Shown: one piece after another, positions 1-10,186 of the stretch
How the letters are laid out: the number at the start of each line of letters is the position of its first letter
Position numbering within the stretch: the stretch's first letter is position 1
Source: Gamarada debralockiae
Taxonomy: Eukaryota; Ascomycota; Leotiomycetes; Helotiales; Hyphodiscaceae
Reading direction: 5' to 3'
Assembly (NCBI GenBank): GCA_002803225.1
Contig: NXFV01001871.1
Location: 1 to 64,000 of the forward strand
DNA length: 64,000 bases
Program-made: the position numbers and the translations under genes
The notes under the pieces: generated by a model
What the model saw: the letters and a program-made list of their open reading frames with translations, nothing else
What the model was told of the DNA's origin: nothing
Databases searched by the model: none

Positions 1-41
1 AAAGTTTAAGTAAAATTAAGCCTTAAGAATACACTAAAAGC

Positions 42-988
42 GGAGGATGTCCAAGGGGACGTGGAGAGTACCCCAAATGCTCTCTTTTCTCAAGCACCTG
101 TCCGAGGTGTCCTCTATGAACCTGTAGCAGTTTTACTGTCTGCAGAGCCGAGCTTGAGACCGACCGGTGGAGTTGTAGCCAGCGTGGCTACAAAACAGAG
201 GCAGCCACTACGACAAAGCATAGAATCAACGAAAGGTCGTAGCGACTACCTGTGTAGGAAGCAGGACCACACTGAGGTGTTCAGTGGAGCCGATGCCTAG
301 CACGTACGATCAATCGGAGCCCTCTGGGGCAGCGACGTAGAGTTTTCACGGCCTCGGTTCTCGAACCTCTGCTTACGAAGATACAAAATTACCTGCCCAA
401 TATTTACGAGTTTCGGAACACACGATTACTATTTACCTACTCCCGATACGACACATATACCGATATATAAGTGGATGAAGGTCAGGTTTAGAGGAAAGTC
501 GTACTAGTGGGAAGGCTGAGTAAAGACAGAGGAAGGTCGTAGGTAGAGGAGAGAGAGCGTGAGGGAGGGGGAACTCAAGGCCTGCCTTGGTTATGCAGCA
601 AGAGGAAGAGCTTGCCTAAGACTCGATCTCCAGTGTCCCAAGGAGCAGGGAGGCCTGTGGGAGGCCTAGGGCTTCGGCCTGGCGATAAATCGCCTGCTCT
701 GAGAATATATGTGAGGAAAGATAGGATACCCCTGGGGCTTTGGTTCGCTCCTGTTGCCTGTCTAGGAGTCCCTATCCGTAAATCACGCTGGATTAGTATA
801 CACTCGTTTCGTGGATGTACAGTTTTTAGCTCTTTGGGTTGAGTTGAGGGCGTTCGTGGCATCCCACCACCCCAATAAGACGGTCCCTTCGTGGACTAGT
901 TCAAGATCCTCAGGCTTTCTTGGCCATGCTACGATAGTCTTCGACTTATATAGCATGTAAAAAGGAATAATCAATCAATCAATCAATT
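42..988 (+). mobile_element. Short LINE-derived (Tad-like) non-autonomous insertion
   Basis: The block is flanked by a 14-bp direct repeat AATACACTAAAAGC (28-41 and 989-1002) and ends in an (ATCA)n tail at about 968-988, the hallmarks of target-primed LINE insertion. Its first 330 bases share ordered blocks with the 5' end of the LINE at 47335, for example CACCTGTCCG, GATGCCTAG and TTTTTCAC/GTTTTCAC in matching contexts. It has no reverse transcriptase and is under 1 kb, so it is an internally deleted or non-autonomous derivative. The middle part (500-870) matches nothing I recognise. Short open frames inside it look incidental. Confidence 0.75.
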
Positions 989-1126
989 AATACACTAAAA
1001 GCCCTATAAATGGCTTAAAGTGTATATTTTTAGTGGTTAATACCCTATATTTTTAGGCCTCACATGCTAGAATTATAGGCATTAGGATTCTGCCGCGTTT
1101 CGCCGCCTGATTATTGATCGTAACCG

Positions 1127-1180
1127 CTCAATCGCAATCAATCGCAATCAATCGCTAATCGGCGATCGATCGCCGATTAG
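1127..1180. repeat. AATCAATCGC tandem motif followed by a 26-bp perfect palindrome
   Basis: About two and a half copies of a CAATCGCAAT-type 10-mer lead directly into a perfect self-complementary 26-mer at 1155-1180, centred on GCGATCGATCGC with arms starting CTAATCG and ending CGATTAG. It lies in non-coding DNA about 150 bp after the LINE-derived insertion. The function is unknown. It could be a transposon terminus or a protein-binding palindrome. Confidence 0.7.
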
Positions 1181-1309
1181 TCCGATTATCGACCGCACTG
1201 GTTTCGATGCATTCGCTTCGAGAGGATCGTATATCATGCAGAGAATACTGCTCGAAGTTTATGCTTCTCAACTAGTCTAGAAATATACGATTGAACCTGA
1301 CCCTTAAAG

Positions 1310-1690
1310 GTATTTGTGAGGTGGCTTAGTTCCTTGCTGAAGAAGGCCATGCGGAGTCAACCAGGCAAGCATATGGCGCACAGTTGCAAATGGTGGCTTC
1401 AACGCAATGTCATTGGCGCCTATTGAGACAACGAGGATATCTTTGGCGCGGGTATTGTCTCTGATAAACTTATCATGATCCAGGAGGTCGTTATCTCATT
1501 CCCGTATAGCAGGCTCTTCAACTGCCAAGCTGAGTGCAGTTGCGCGGTCGCTCAGCAGATGACTTGGCCAAAAGGTGATATCAAGCTTCGGATGAGTCAA
1601 TCATGAGCAGCGCGATAGTTTTCGGGTACATCCACAAGTAGAGATTCACCACCTGAGCCACTCAATAGTGCCTATTATTTGCTGTCGAAA
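1310..1690 (-). pseudogene. Degenerate SGNH/GDSL-type hydrolase remnant
   Basis: On the minus strand, about 1500 down to 1320, the translation contains DILVVSIGANDIALKP followed by a hydrophobic helix-like stretch (VRHMLAWLTP). The G-A-N-D tetrad fits block III of SGNH hydrolases. Upstream in the same frame is WPSHLLSDRATALSLAVEEP, then a TGA stop before the DNDLLDHDKFIRDN segment, and another TGA further upstream. Both stops could have arisen from CGA by C-to-T change. There is no start codon, no serine block I and no C-terminus. The family assignment rests on the one block, so it is tentative. Confidence 0.45.
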
Positions 1691-2263
1691 GAAGAGTCGC
1701 CGGCCAAATATATGATAGGTTTGCTTGGCCTTAATGAAAGGGTAATGGAGCAGAAAGTGGAGACATTAGAAATAGTATGGCCTTTCCACTCGTAGTAGAA
1801 CCGCGAGGTATTTCCTCCGGGGGGTGGGGGGTTCTCATTTCACCTAACACATTCGCGGTGAGCATCTAAACAAAATCGATGAGGTTAGAGGTCTCCAGTA
1901 GTTCTCGAAAAATACTGACACGACGTGAGATGAGCTGGTTGTTACTGTACCTCAGCTTTAGTTATACACAAGGGGACCCGGAGCTGACCGAAAGTAGATT
2001 CTAAGAAGGATCTTTACGATTCAATGTGTCAGAATTATGTTGCAAATATGACACGGGCAGACCTATTCATACCAATTCCTACTGAATAAGCTGCTCGTGA
2101 CATAAAGACTGCACACGTTGCAATTACTGTAATACTATCGATTAAACTCAATCAGTCACATCAATTACTTATTACGAATCCAATCAATCCCTTCCACTCA
2201 ATATTAGTGAAATTGACAGTGCTTGTTGATATCGTTGTCTGTTCACGGCCATCCTATCCTTCT
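1691..2263. other. Gene-free stretch
   Basis: I see no coding signal on either strand. It contains the 3' flank of the next gene and a short G-run near 1820. Confidence 0.5.
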
Positions 2264-3523
2264 TCAGTAAAAGTGAGAGTCGCCACCGTGTGCATAGTCT
2301 TCCCAGCCCGAGCGATAGTAGCCTGTATCATATCCAGAGCATGCCCCTGGCATGAACTTTCTCTTTCCTTTGAAGTCAATATCACCAACTATTCCACGAA
2401 AGATACCCCGGACCGTTCTATCTTCCCCAATAGTTACCTCGCCACTTCCTTTCGTAGGACTCCCTGTCTCGCTCTCCCTTCCGCGCCATTGAAACTCCAT
2501 TGGAGTGTTATGCACAAGTCCGTCGGGGGGCAGGCTCAGGAGGAGATATCCATCCACTATGCCAACATCAAAATACCCCCAGACCTTTTCCTGCTGCTTG
2601 TCGACATGAAAGCGAATAGTCAAATCTTGGGATTTACTATGCCATTCTCCTTCAACTGCTTCGCTAGTAATGTTAAAAATGCCTGTAACAGACCTCAAAA
2701 ACTCTTTTCGATCGCCTTCAGTTAATTCCTGAGATGTGGTAGACGGTGAAGGTGTGGTGGCAGATTTGCTACTCTCGTCCTTTGGCCTATCCGAGTCTGG
2801 GCTAGATGATCGTGGCGCTTCATCTTCGCAAAATATGCCGTGATTGTTCCAATCGTCAATAACGTCCTGGATAGAAAGCGATACAACTGCAGGCCCGAAT
2901 GGTTTCTTCCCGTGGAATTCACAACGATCATTTGGGAGACCGACACCCAGCATTGCATCAAAATGGCCCCAGATCTCGTTCAAGCCAAAGCGGATTTTAC
3001 CGACAGTCAATGTGGAATAGAAGAGCGTGTCTGGCATCTTCGTGCTTGTTCCACGCCAAACTAGTGGGTACTCCCGGTATTCGGATGTGGACTCAAATTC
3101 ATGTTCTTCCTCGTCTTCGCCTTGCGGCTCAGTGTCCTCATCTGGATGTTGGTGGTAATAATAGTCATCAGCTTGGAAGTGGTCTTGACCTGGACCAGGG
3201 TCTATGAGAAAGACGCCCTTGAAGAATCCTAATTCGAAAGTGCCCCAGAGGCGATCGTGGTCCCAGATCAACCGAATCCGAAAACCGTAGCCTTGATCGG
3301 GCCAGTGGTTTTGTTGTACTTTATACGTAGCCTGGATTTGCCGGATGCGGTCTCGAAAGTACTCATCATAAAATACCATGTTGTTAATGTGTTTGTTGTT
3401 GCGCACGCTTTTGCTAGCGGCTTCGTAGATGGAATAGTCGGGTTTCTTGCATGGGAGGTTCCCGTTCCCGTCCCCAATTTCTTTGCCGGATGACATGACG
3501 TCTTCTCGCTTCCCTTTCGGCAT
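2264..3523 (-). CDS. Hypothetical protein with a tandemly repeated beta-rich domain
   Basis: A single-exon 419-aa protein starting MPKGKREDVMSSG; I do not recognise the family. Residues about 50-230 and 285-405 look like two diverged copies of one module. Each copy has a stretch of alternating charged and hydrophobic residues (FRIRLIWDHDRLWGTFELGFFKGVFLI against LTIRFHV..KVWGYFDVGIVDGYLLL), then a 'xWRGxxxx' segment (VWRGTSTK, QWRGRESE), then a 'V..I.FGLNEIWGHFDAMLG / VRGIFRGIVGDIDF' strand pair ending in a basic patch. The copies are joined by a linker rich in Ser, Pro and Thr (about 236-280). An acidic loop interrupts the first copy. There is no signal peptide or membrane segment, so a cytosolic or nuclear location is inferred. 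It is transcribed divergently from the gene at 3865. Confidence 0.75.
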   Translation of the reverse strand: MPKGKREDVMSSGKEIGDGNGNLPCKKPDYSIYEAASKSVRNNKHINNMVFYDEYFRDRIRQIQATYKVQQNHWPDQGYGFRIRLIWDHDRLWGTFELGFFKGVFLIDPGPGQDHFQADDYYYHQHPDEDTEPQGEDEEEHEFESTSEYREYPLVWRGTSTKMPDTLFYSTLTVGKIRFGLNEIWGHFDAMLGVGLPNDRCEFHGKKPFGPAVVSLSIQDVIDDWNNHGIFCEDEAPRSSSPDSDRPKDESSKSATTPSPSTTSQELTEGDRKEFLRSVTGIFNITSEAVEGEWHSKSQDLTIRFHVDKQQEKVWGYFDVGIVDGYLLLSLPPDGLVHNTPMEFQWRGRESETGSPTKGSGEVTIGEDRTVRGIFRGIVGDIDFKGKRKFMPGACSGYDTGYYRSGWEDYAHGGDSHFY

Positions 3524-3864
3524 TGTGGAGGCAATGTTTGTTGCTGAATCACGGGTAGTGTTGGCAATCGCTGACTCTATTCAGAGATCGATGTAACCTA
3601 CCGATGTGTGCGCATACAGTATGGAGGGCGTAAGAATGTGCTAAGCACCACTTTAGGTTGTGATTGGCCCGGATTGCCGCGTTCGCGTTCGCGTTTGGAC
3701 CTTAGCGAAGCTCCCGCCCAGCTTCAACTATGGTATTATGCTATGTAATGATTTGCAACCTCCCACCATACTTTACCTTTACCTTATTACTCCGTACGCT
3801 ACGAATAATCACCACTCGACTCAGCGCTACACACCCATATTCGCTAGACACATCTACAACAAGC
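3524..3864. promoter_or_regulatory. Divergent intergenic promoter region
   Basis: This 341-bp gap lies between the start codons of two divergent genes and must hold both promoters. It has pyrimidine-rich patches near 3765-3800 and 3825-3840. I could not define a TATA box. Confidence 0.4.
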
Positions 3865-4350
3865 ATGGCCTCACCGCATGAGCGCGCACTCCAAAGCGAC
3901 ATCCCTCCCAAGACCAAATCCGACTCCGAGTGGCTTCGTGACATGGGCTACCGTGGCGGGCTAGACGAGTTTAGGATCAACTATGGCTTCAAACATGACG
4001 AAGTAGATGATGCGCGACGCCTTGTAGGGCAGTTTCGCGACGAGCAGCAGGAGGAGTGGGAGGCGTTGCGTCAAGACGAAACTTCTCCATCAACATCGGA
4101 GAAGCCCACAACTGCGATTTCAGAAGCGAAGACTACAGTAGCGGACAGTTCAAGGGCGAAGAAGCGAGAGCTGGTGCAGCAAGCAATGCTATGGCACGAA
4201 ATAATGGGCCACGCGAGCTACCACGCTATTCTTGCCCTCCCAAAAGCAGCGCAAGGGGTCCCGAGTTTTGAGGACTTGGAGGTGCGAGATCTGCCAGCCT
4301 GCGAGCTCTGTACGAGTGTAGGAACAGATCCTTTTAGTCTTGAAGAGTAG
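3865..4350 (+). CDS. Small protein with a copia GAG pre-integrase-like zinc knuckle
   Basis: A 161-aa product if the start is the ATG of MASPHERALQ. The upstream frame is open to 3730 but looks like leader sequence. Residues about 20-72 (SEWLRDMGYRGGLDEFR...ARRLVGQFRDEQQEEWE) form a charged helical domain I cannot name, followed by a Ser/Thr-rich linker. Residues about 108-155 read LWHEIMGHASYHAILALP, about 30 further residues, then CELC. That H-x4-H ... C-x2-C array is the arrangement of the GAG_pre-integrase zinc-binding domain of Ty1/copia polyproteins. No protease, integrase core or reverse transcriptase flanks it, and the frame is intact with a normal stop. It may be a domesticated fragment fused to a host domain, or a young retroelement remnant that happens to be open. 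Confidence 0.55.
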   Translation: MASPHERALQSDIPPKTKSDSEWLRDMGYRGGLDEFRINYGFKHDEVDDARRLVGQFRDEQQEEWEALRQDETSPSTSEKPTTAISEAKTTVADSSRAKKRELVQQAMLWHEIMGHASYHAILALPKAAQGVPSFEDLEVRDLPACELCTSVGTDPFSLEE

Positions 4351-5748
4351 GGAAGCTCAAGATGTCGTTCTTCTCTCCCGACGGACTCTAGTATCTAGTC
4401 ACGTACTTTTGGGTTGAGCGAAGCAACATGAAACTAGTTTTATTCTGCAATATACTAAGCCTAGGAGCACAAGGAAGAATCAAATAACACATGAGAAGTA
4501 GTAATGGGGAAATACGGAACCTAGTCCTAGCTATCAACTCTAAAATTCGCTCAGGTGATTGTTCAGTCTCAGAAGCTCTACAATGCAAAAAACACCAAAA
4601 AGACGGTATAGCAAATGTGTTCCAGAGCTAGTTAAAGAGGTCTCAGAATAGCCACGGCCGAAGTTATGTTACAATCGGGTCGGAAGGATACAGGAGACAA
4701 AGGAGTTCAAGGGAGTGATCTTTACGACTGCTAATGACTTCTTAGTTATTTAGTTACTCGTAACCACAGGGTCAAATCCGTAAAGTCCTGCGTCACATTC
4801 GAACAGTCCCGCTGACTTATCATCCAGGGTTTCTGAATAAAGTTGTGTAGCCTCCTGATGAAGTTGTTCTCAGTTTCGTCCAATCTCCTTGCTTTTCCCT
4901 TTCAATGATGTAATATCCAAGAGAACTAACCGTCACTGATTTCATCAAAGTTTATCTCTCCATGGTGGTCCTCTCTGTCCACCCGTTGTTCGGTGTAGTC
5001 CCGAACGTGAAAATGGATTATAACGAGATATATTGGTTCAGGTTTTAGTATTAAAAGTCGGTGTGCTTCAAGTTGTAGTGTACCCTATCCGTGTACTTCA
5101 ACTAAGAGCTGTACAAATTATAGTACTACAATTCGGACTACTCTGCTTTGAAGTACACATAGAGGACCTGCGTCACTATGTAGTACGCTGAGGACCTCCC
5201 AGATTCTGACGAATTGACAGTTCTAACGACCTCATAGCCCGGTGCCGGCAATTCCCTATCCAATGGGCTACATTTTCTCTATGGGATGAGAGGCTAAGTC
5301 CGCCGCTTCATACGACGCTTAGGGATCTAGAATTAGCCTCGAAAGAATCATTGACTAGCTTTTTCTAATTTTAGCCGACGGTAATCGTAGCCGCCGAGCT
5401 CAAACGCGTCGCCTTCCGCACTAGTTTACCTTCACTCACTTGCTCAGCCTAGCTCGGGCTTCCCCACCCACATCTCAGGCTAAAGCAGCAACTGCTCAGG
5501 TCCAAAGACAGAAATGAAAATGTTCATGTCGAGATTCCGATATTTAAAATGCCTGTTTTACAACCGGAAAGGATCTTCCTAATTTCATGAGGCGTATTCT
5601 TGTGTTTTGCGTATACAGAATCTTATTATATGATGCTACAGTGTGCCAGGCCTTGGCATTCTCACATCCTTCACCAAGTTATTCGCTTCACTAAGCTTCC
5701 TCGAACATATATCATCCGGAGTCAAGTCGTCCATCACCAATCCTCAAC
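4351..5748. other. Gene-poor stretch without recognisable coding
   Basis: Only short open frames with no family resemblance occur on either strand. I see no tRNA-like B box and no transposon terminus. The composition resembles old, eroded repeat DNA. Confidence 0.45.
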
Positions 5749-5916
5749 ATGCGTCTTGTCTCTGCCATTTTCCTTGCGGTATTGCCCCCTTGGATGCATT
5801 GGAGGCTGATCGACTCATTGCTGTTTGAGGTACGAGCTGCCAATGTCCAAAGGCCACGCAGAGGGATCGGATTCAGAGGTTTGATAGAAAGATTTCACGT
5901 CATTCGCAGTAGTTAA
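5749..5916 (+). CDS. Possible small secreted-protein ORF (weak)
   Basis: A 55-codon frame begins MRLVSAIFLAVLPPW, which resembles a fungal signal peptide: one basic residue, then a hydrophobic core. The leader before it is pyrimidine-rich and ends CCTCAACATG, a context common upstream of fungal secreted-protein genes. The mature part is short, basic (QRPRRGIGFRG) and cysteine-free. In the next frame the segment after the signal peptide reads PLDALEADRLIAV, which could mean a one-base frameshift has occurred. It could equally be chance. Confidence 0.25.
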   Translation: MRLVSAIFLAVLPPWMHWRLIDSLLFEVRAANVQRPRRGIGFRGLIERFHVIRSS

Positions 5917-7323
5917 TCTTTCCTGAATTGGACTTTGGTTTGATAAATTCGTGACTTGTTGGAGGTCTGAGAGGTGTTTCTCTTGTCTCCGGGACTCGTG
6001 GTGTAGTCATGTGTCTTGCTTGCTTGGGATGCTTGCTATCTTAGAATCTTTACTTTGACGAGTTTTCTCTTGGGGTAGCAGTTAACTTACGAAAATGGAG
6101 TGCTTCGATCTTTCGAATTCTGATCAATTGCTCGATGAGCCGGCGTTACGTGTGATCTCAAATGCTGTGCAACGACGTGCGAGTGCGCCGTTTTGAACGA
6201 AGTTAGTACATAATCTTTATTTGGGGTTAGTCGCAGCTGGTGATTCGCAATGTTCTGAATGAGAAGTGTGAGCTCTCACTCGGTGCCAAGGCCAACGGCT
6301 TCCTCTTTTGGACTTTCTCTAGGAATAAGGTAAAAGGATCCTCGGTGATGCACCACTTGATCTTCAGCTTTATAGCATTTTGTAGCAAAGTATTTCGATC
6401 TGAAAACTTCCATATCCTTGTTTGGGAACGCACTCATGCCACATGAGAGGCAACTTGTAAAGTCTCGTGCACAGCACGTGAGCGTTGTCCACTTTTCATA
6501 CCCAAAGTCGTTTCCAACTATTCTCTTTCATAGATAATAATTGAAGATTCTTTACCGGGTTTCTTCCTAGAGAGTTTAATGGCTAACTTTGTACTATCGA
6601 TAAGGAAGTAGAATGTCAGCCAAGCTTCCGCTTGTGTGCCACGGCGCGCATCATGGCACTCAACAATTCTTGCTAGTCCTACAGGCTTTGATCCTTTACT
6701 CTTTTTTCTTCTCGTGACTTCGGAAGTCATTAGAGATTCTAAGGTTCTAGACACCGCGATAACAATGGGAGCAACTGCCACTCCGGTGAAGGATATCCGG
6801 CTAATCTATCATATATATGCCGGTCGCAGAACATGGGACGCAGATTGGCTGCGTGGGTATGCACGAAGTACCGTAGCGTTTGAGCTCCGCTGCTCCTATT
6901 ATTTCGAGTTTAATTCACGTACGTCATTTCTTTCATATGTTGAGCTTCATCCATTTATAGTCATTGCTTTCCTTGTGGACATGTGTTTTACCAAAAAGCT
7001 GAAGGCAACACCAGGTCCTTCAAGTGTCAAATTTGCGAAATTAAACCATGTCCCGGGCTCACTTCTTCGATTCTGCAGCAAGAAGCGGGGGTTTGGGCCG
7101 TTCCTGCAAGACAGTTCGCTCGAACGTTTCGATAGGTCGAATGCTCGGATGCAAGACCTACTTTGGCAAGGCAATGCCGCGAGGTGTTATCTGGGAGTCT
7201 GTCGAGTCTGTACCGGATGCATCCGTTTGCTCAAAAGGATGTCTCACAATAGTCATCCTTATTTTTCATAATATCACGAAGTCGATCTAAGTCCCTTCTC
7301 TTGCTTCTAAATAGGTAATCAAA
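5917..7323. other. Gene-poor stretch upstream of the permease
   Basis: A 211-codon frame on the plus strand (6636-7271) and an 87-codon frame on the minus strand (6518-6781) overlap each other. Neither has recognisable motifs, so I treat both as fortuitous. The last 50-100 bases hold the pyrimidine-rich leader of the permease gene. Confidence 0.4.
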
Positions 7324-9189
7324 ATGTCAACCATAGATAAGAAATCTAGCGAACTCCCAAATGAGATACCATTTATCGCGGAAGACGTGGTACTCGAGAA
7401 TGTAGACCCTGAGAAAATCGGAACAACCACAGATCACAGGGATATGGTTCGTATGGGAAAGGCTCAACAATTCAAGGTACGAAGTATGCCGGCTGAAGAA
7501 CTTGAACAATTCTGACTTTGAAAGCGCAATTTTCGCTTCCTTTCAATCCTCGGGTTTACTTGTATTCTAATGAGTACTTGGGAAGGTCAATTGACGTAGG
7601 TTCCGTCCATTATTTCCAACAAACAAAAGTTGACAGATCACCAGGGCGAGCACGTTTGGATTGATCAATGGCGGCCTAGCAGGGCTTGTATGGACGTATC
7701 TTGGGACCCTCATTGCATTCGTAGCGGTTGTTGCTTCTATGGCTGAGATGGCCTCTATGGCGCCAACTTCGGGAGGGCAGTACCATTGGGTCTCTGAATT
7801 TGCACCTCGAAGCGCACAGAGATTCTTGAGCTATATCACTGGTATTTCGCCAGCCGTCATATTAATGAGAGTCAAGTTAATTTATTGACAGGCTGGGTCT
7901 GTGTTCTGGGATGGCAGACGGGTATCACGAGCGTCGCTTTTTTGACCGCTTCCCAAATTCAAAGCCTACTAGTCATCAACAATTCGAACTACGTCTTTGA
8001 ACAATGGCAAGGAACTCTTCTGATCATAGCCATTAGCTTTTTCTCCATCATTTTCAATACATACCTGGCCAGGAGTTTGCCTCTAATCGAAGGGGTCGTC
8101 CTATTCTTCCACCTAGCAGGCTTTCTCGCCATTCTCATTCCGCTCTGGGTCTTGGCAGAAAAAAATACTTCGAAAGCAGTCTTCACAGAATTCACTGACG
8201 GAGGCAACTGGGGGAATACAGGTCTCTCCTGTCTCATCGGAATGCTGTCCCCTATTTTCACGCTCATCGGGCCCGATTCAGCAACTCACATGTCTGAAGA
8301 AATCAAAGATGCATCTTGGGTCCTTCCAAGGGCCATGATGTGGACAGTTTTTATCAACGGGTTCCTTGGCTATATTATGCTCATCACGTTTTGCTTCTGT
8401 CTCGGAGATATCGATAGCATTCTCTCGAATTCGGACGTGATGCCTTTCGTCCAAGTCTTTCTGAACGCAACAAACTCGCTTGCTGGGACTTCAGTCATGA
8501 CGACTATTGTGATCATTCTGACTACTTGTGGATGTATCACCAACGTTGCAACGGCATCTCGGCAAATGTTTGCTTTCGCTCGTGATGATGGGCTCCCCTT
8601 CTCGAAGTTTCTGGCATACGTAAGTCCAACTCCTCAATGTATACTTTGATTTAAGCATCCGCTAATGAAAAGATTTTCCAGGTACGGCCAGGCTGGGACA
8701 TCCCCCTAAACTCAGTCATGGTCTCCTTCTGTATTACAGTTCTCCTCTCACTGATCAACATTGGCTCGGTCACAGCATTCAACGCGATCGCCTCACTCGG
8801 CACCGCCGCTCTCCTATCCTCGTATATCGTGTCGATCACTTGCGTTCGTATCAAGCGCTGGCGCAAGGAGCCCCTTCCTGCCGCGCGGTGGAGCTTGGGG
8901 AAATGGGGCGCACCAATCAACGACTTCTCTATCCTTTACCTTATTCTTGTGTTCATTATGTCCTTCTTCCCAGAAGCAACCCCGGTTACTCCACAGACGA
9001 TGAACGTAGGTATCGGGGAGTAAATACCCCCAACTCCTTCCCAAAGAAGTGATTCGCTAACTTCTCCATTTTCTGCAGTGGAATATTCTCATTTATGGTT
9101 TCACGGTCTGCTTTGCGATTGGATACTTTTTCTTATATGGAAGACGTGTCTACGTTGGGCCTGTCACATTAGTGAGGAAAGATATGTAG
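7324..9189 (+). CDS. APC-family amino acid/GABA/choline permease
   Basis: Six exons can be joined in frame: 7324-7476, 7525-7595, 7645-7841, 7892-8619, 8682-9005 and 9079-9189, giving 527 aa, a normal length for fungal APC permeases. Introns are 48-76 nt; the first has a CTGAC branch site just before its AAG acceptor. The joined protein has a hydrophilic N-tail, then FRFLSILGFTCILMSTWEG..LTASTFGLINGGLAGLVW, the conserved TM1-TM2 region of GABA-permease/choline-transporter-like members. The SGGQYHWVSEFAP loop and about 12 hydrophobic segments follow. ASRQMFAFARDDGLPFS is the typical cytosolic loop after TM8. It should be a plasma-membrane importer of an amino acid or a quaternary amine; the substrate cannot be read from sequence. 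The stop codon lies inside a sequence that is partly repeated 160 bp downstream. Confidence 0.9.
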
Positions 9190-9400
9190 AATGATGACGC
9201 TAAAGGATAGGATCGAGATGAGGATGTTAACCACGGTGGCGCTCCGATTTTAGTGGAAGCAAAGTATTGGCTTGACTAGTTTTAAGCATGGACTCCCTTA
9301 ACGGTTGGAGATCTGAGATACGTCAATGTGTGAGAAGAGATATGTAGAATGACGAAGTTGAAGTCACTTGAAGGATGAGATCGAAGATGAGGATATAAGC
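9175..9400 (+). repeat. Imperfect direct duplication of the permease 3' end
   Basis: The segment around 9180-9226 (GATATGTAGAATGA..., then GGAT.GGATCGAGATGAGGAT) recurs diverged at 9338-9395 (GATATGTAGAATGACG..., GGATGAGATCGAAGATGAGG). The repeat includes the permease stop codon context, so the second copy is probably an old local duplication of the gene's tail. Confidence 0.55.
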
Positions 9401-9748
9401 GAAGACATCAAAGGTGGTGGTGGTGGAACCCAAATGTGATTGCACAAGCTTCAGGCTAGGTTTGCATAACTTTTGAAGATCTGAACATCCCCGTTACAAT
9501 GTCCTTGGAGTTGAACAATGGTCCTCGGGACACTATTAGCTTCTCGAATGTTTGGTACATTTTCCTCCTCCATCTCGAAAAAGCCGACTTATGTAAAGCT
9601 TTCTCGGCATGCTCTCGAGTATTGAACCAGAGCTGAAGCCAGCAAGAAGTCTTGATATCTCTTGACAACGTCCACAAGACCTATATATCGAGACAATCAA
9701 GATATCAAGCCATCAAGATAATTATCTGCAAGTTCCCAAATCATCAAG

Positions 9749-9907
9749 ATGCAATTCAAAGCGGCCATCCTTGCCACCATCCTTGCCACCATCCTTCTCC
9801 CTTTGACCTTGGCACTCCCCACTCCAGTGACTCCGGAAAGTCTCAGTGATTATTGCTGGGGCAAACTACTTTGGGCAGTTGCTGATGGTGGCAAGGCTAA
9901 GGTTTAG
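9749..9907 (+). CDS. Tiny secreted-protein ORF with a repeated signal-peptide core
   Basis: A 52-aa frame starts MQFKAAILATILATILLPLT and continues LALPTPVTPES, then SDYCWGKLLWAVADGGKAKV before TAG. The N-terminus is an ideal eukaryotic signal peptide: Lys at position 4, a long hydrophobic core and an A-x-A-like end before PTP. The core contains a tandem duplication of the 12-nt unit ATCCTTGCCACC, which encodes I-L-A-T twice. The remaining mature peptide is about 30 residues with one Cys, so the gene may be truncated or may continue through an unrecognised intron. No homologue is recognisable to me. A candidate secreted peptide or the broken start of one. Confidence 0.4.
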   Translation: MQFKAAILATILATILLPLTLALPTPVTPESLSDYCWGKLLWAVADGGKAKV

Positions 9908-10186
9908 TGAAGTCTTAACGTACTTTGACTTAGAGTACGCCATAGTTCAGCTGATAGTTATTGGTTGGACTTTAAGATTGATGGTTTCGCTCTCCGAGAA
10001 TATAACAGATTCCTTACATGTCTTAATCAATCTTCGTGGGTGATTCAAGACATTGAGTGCTGTCGTAAGAGAAAGCAACTTGCTTTTTTACCGAGTTGGA
10101 AGGGCTTGAGGGTTAATGCTGTGCTCGGTTAGGAAGGATATGTAGGATAAATGCCTTGGAGTTTGGAACCGAAGATAGGCTTTTGA

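Noticed and set aside
6518..7271. Overlapping 211-codon and 87-codon frames on opposite strands
   Set aside because: No motif, no family resemblance and mutually overlapping; treated as chance open frames.
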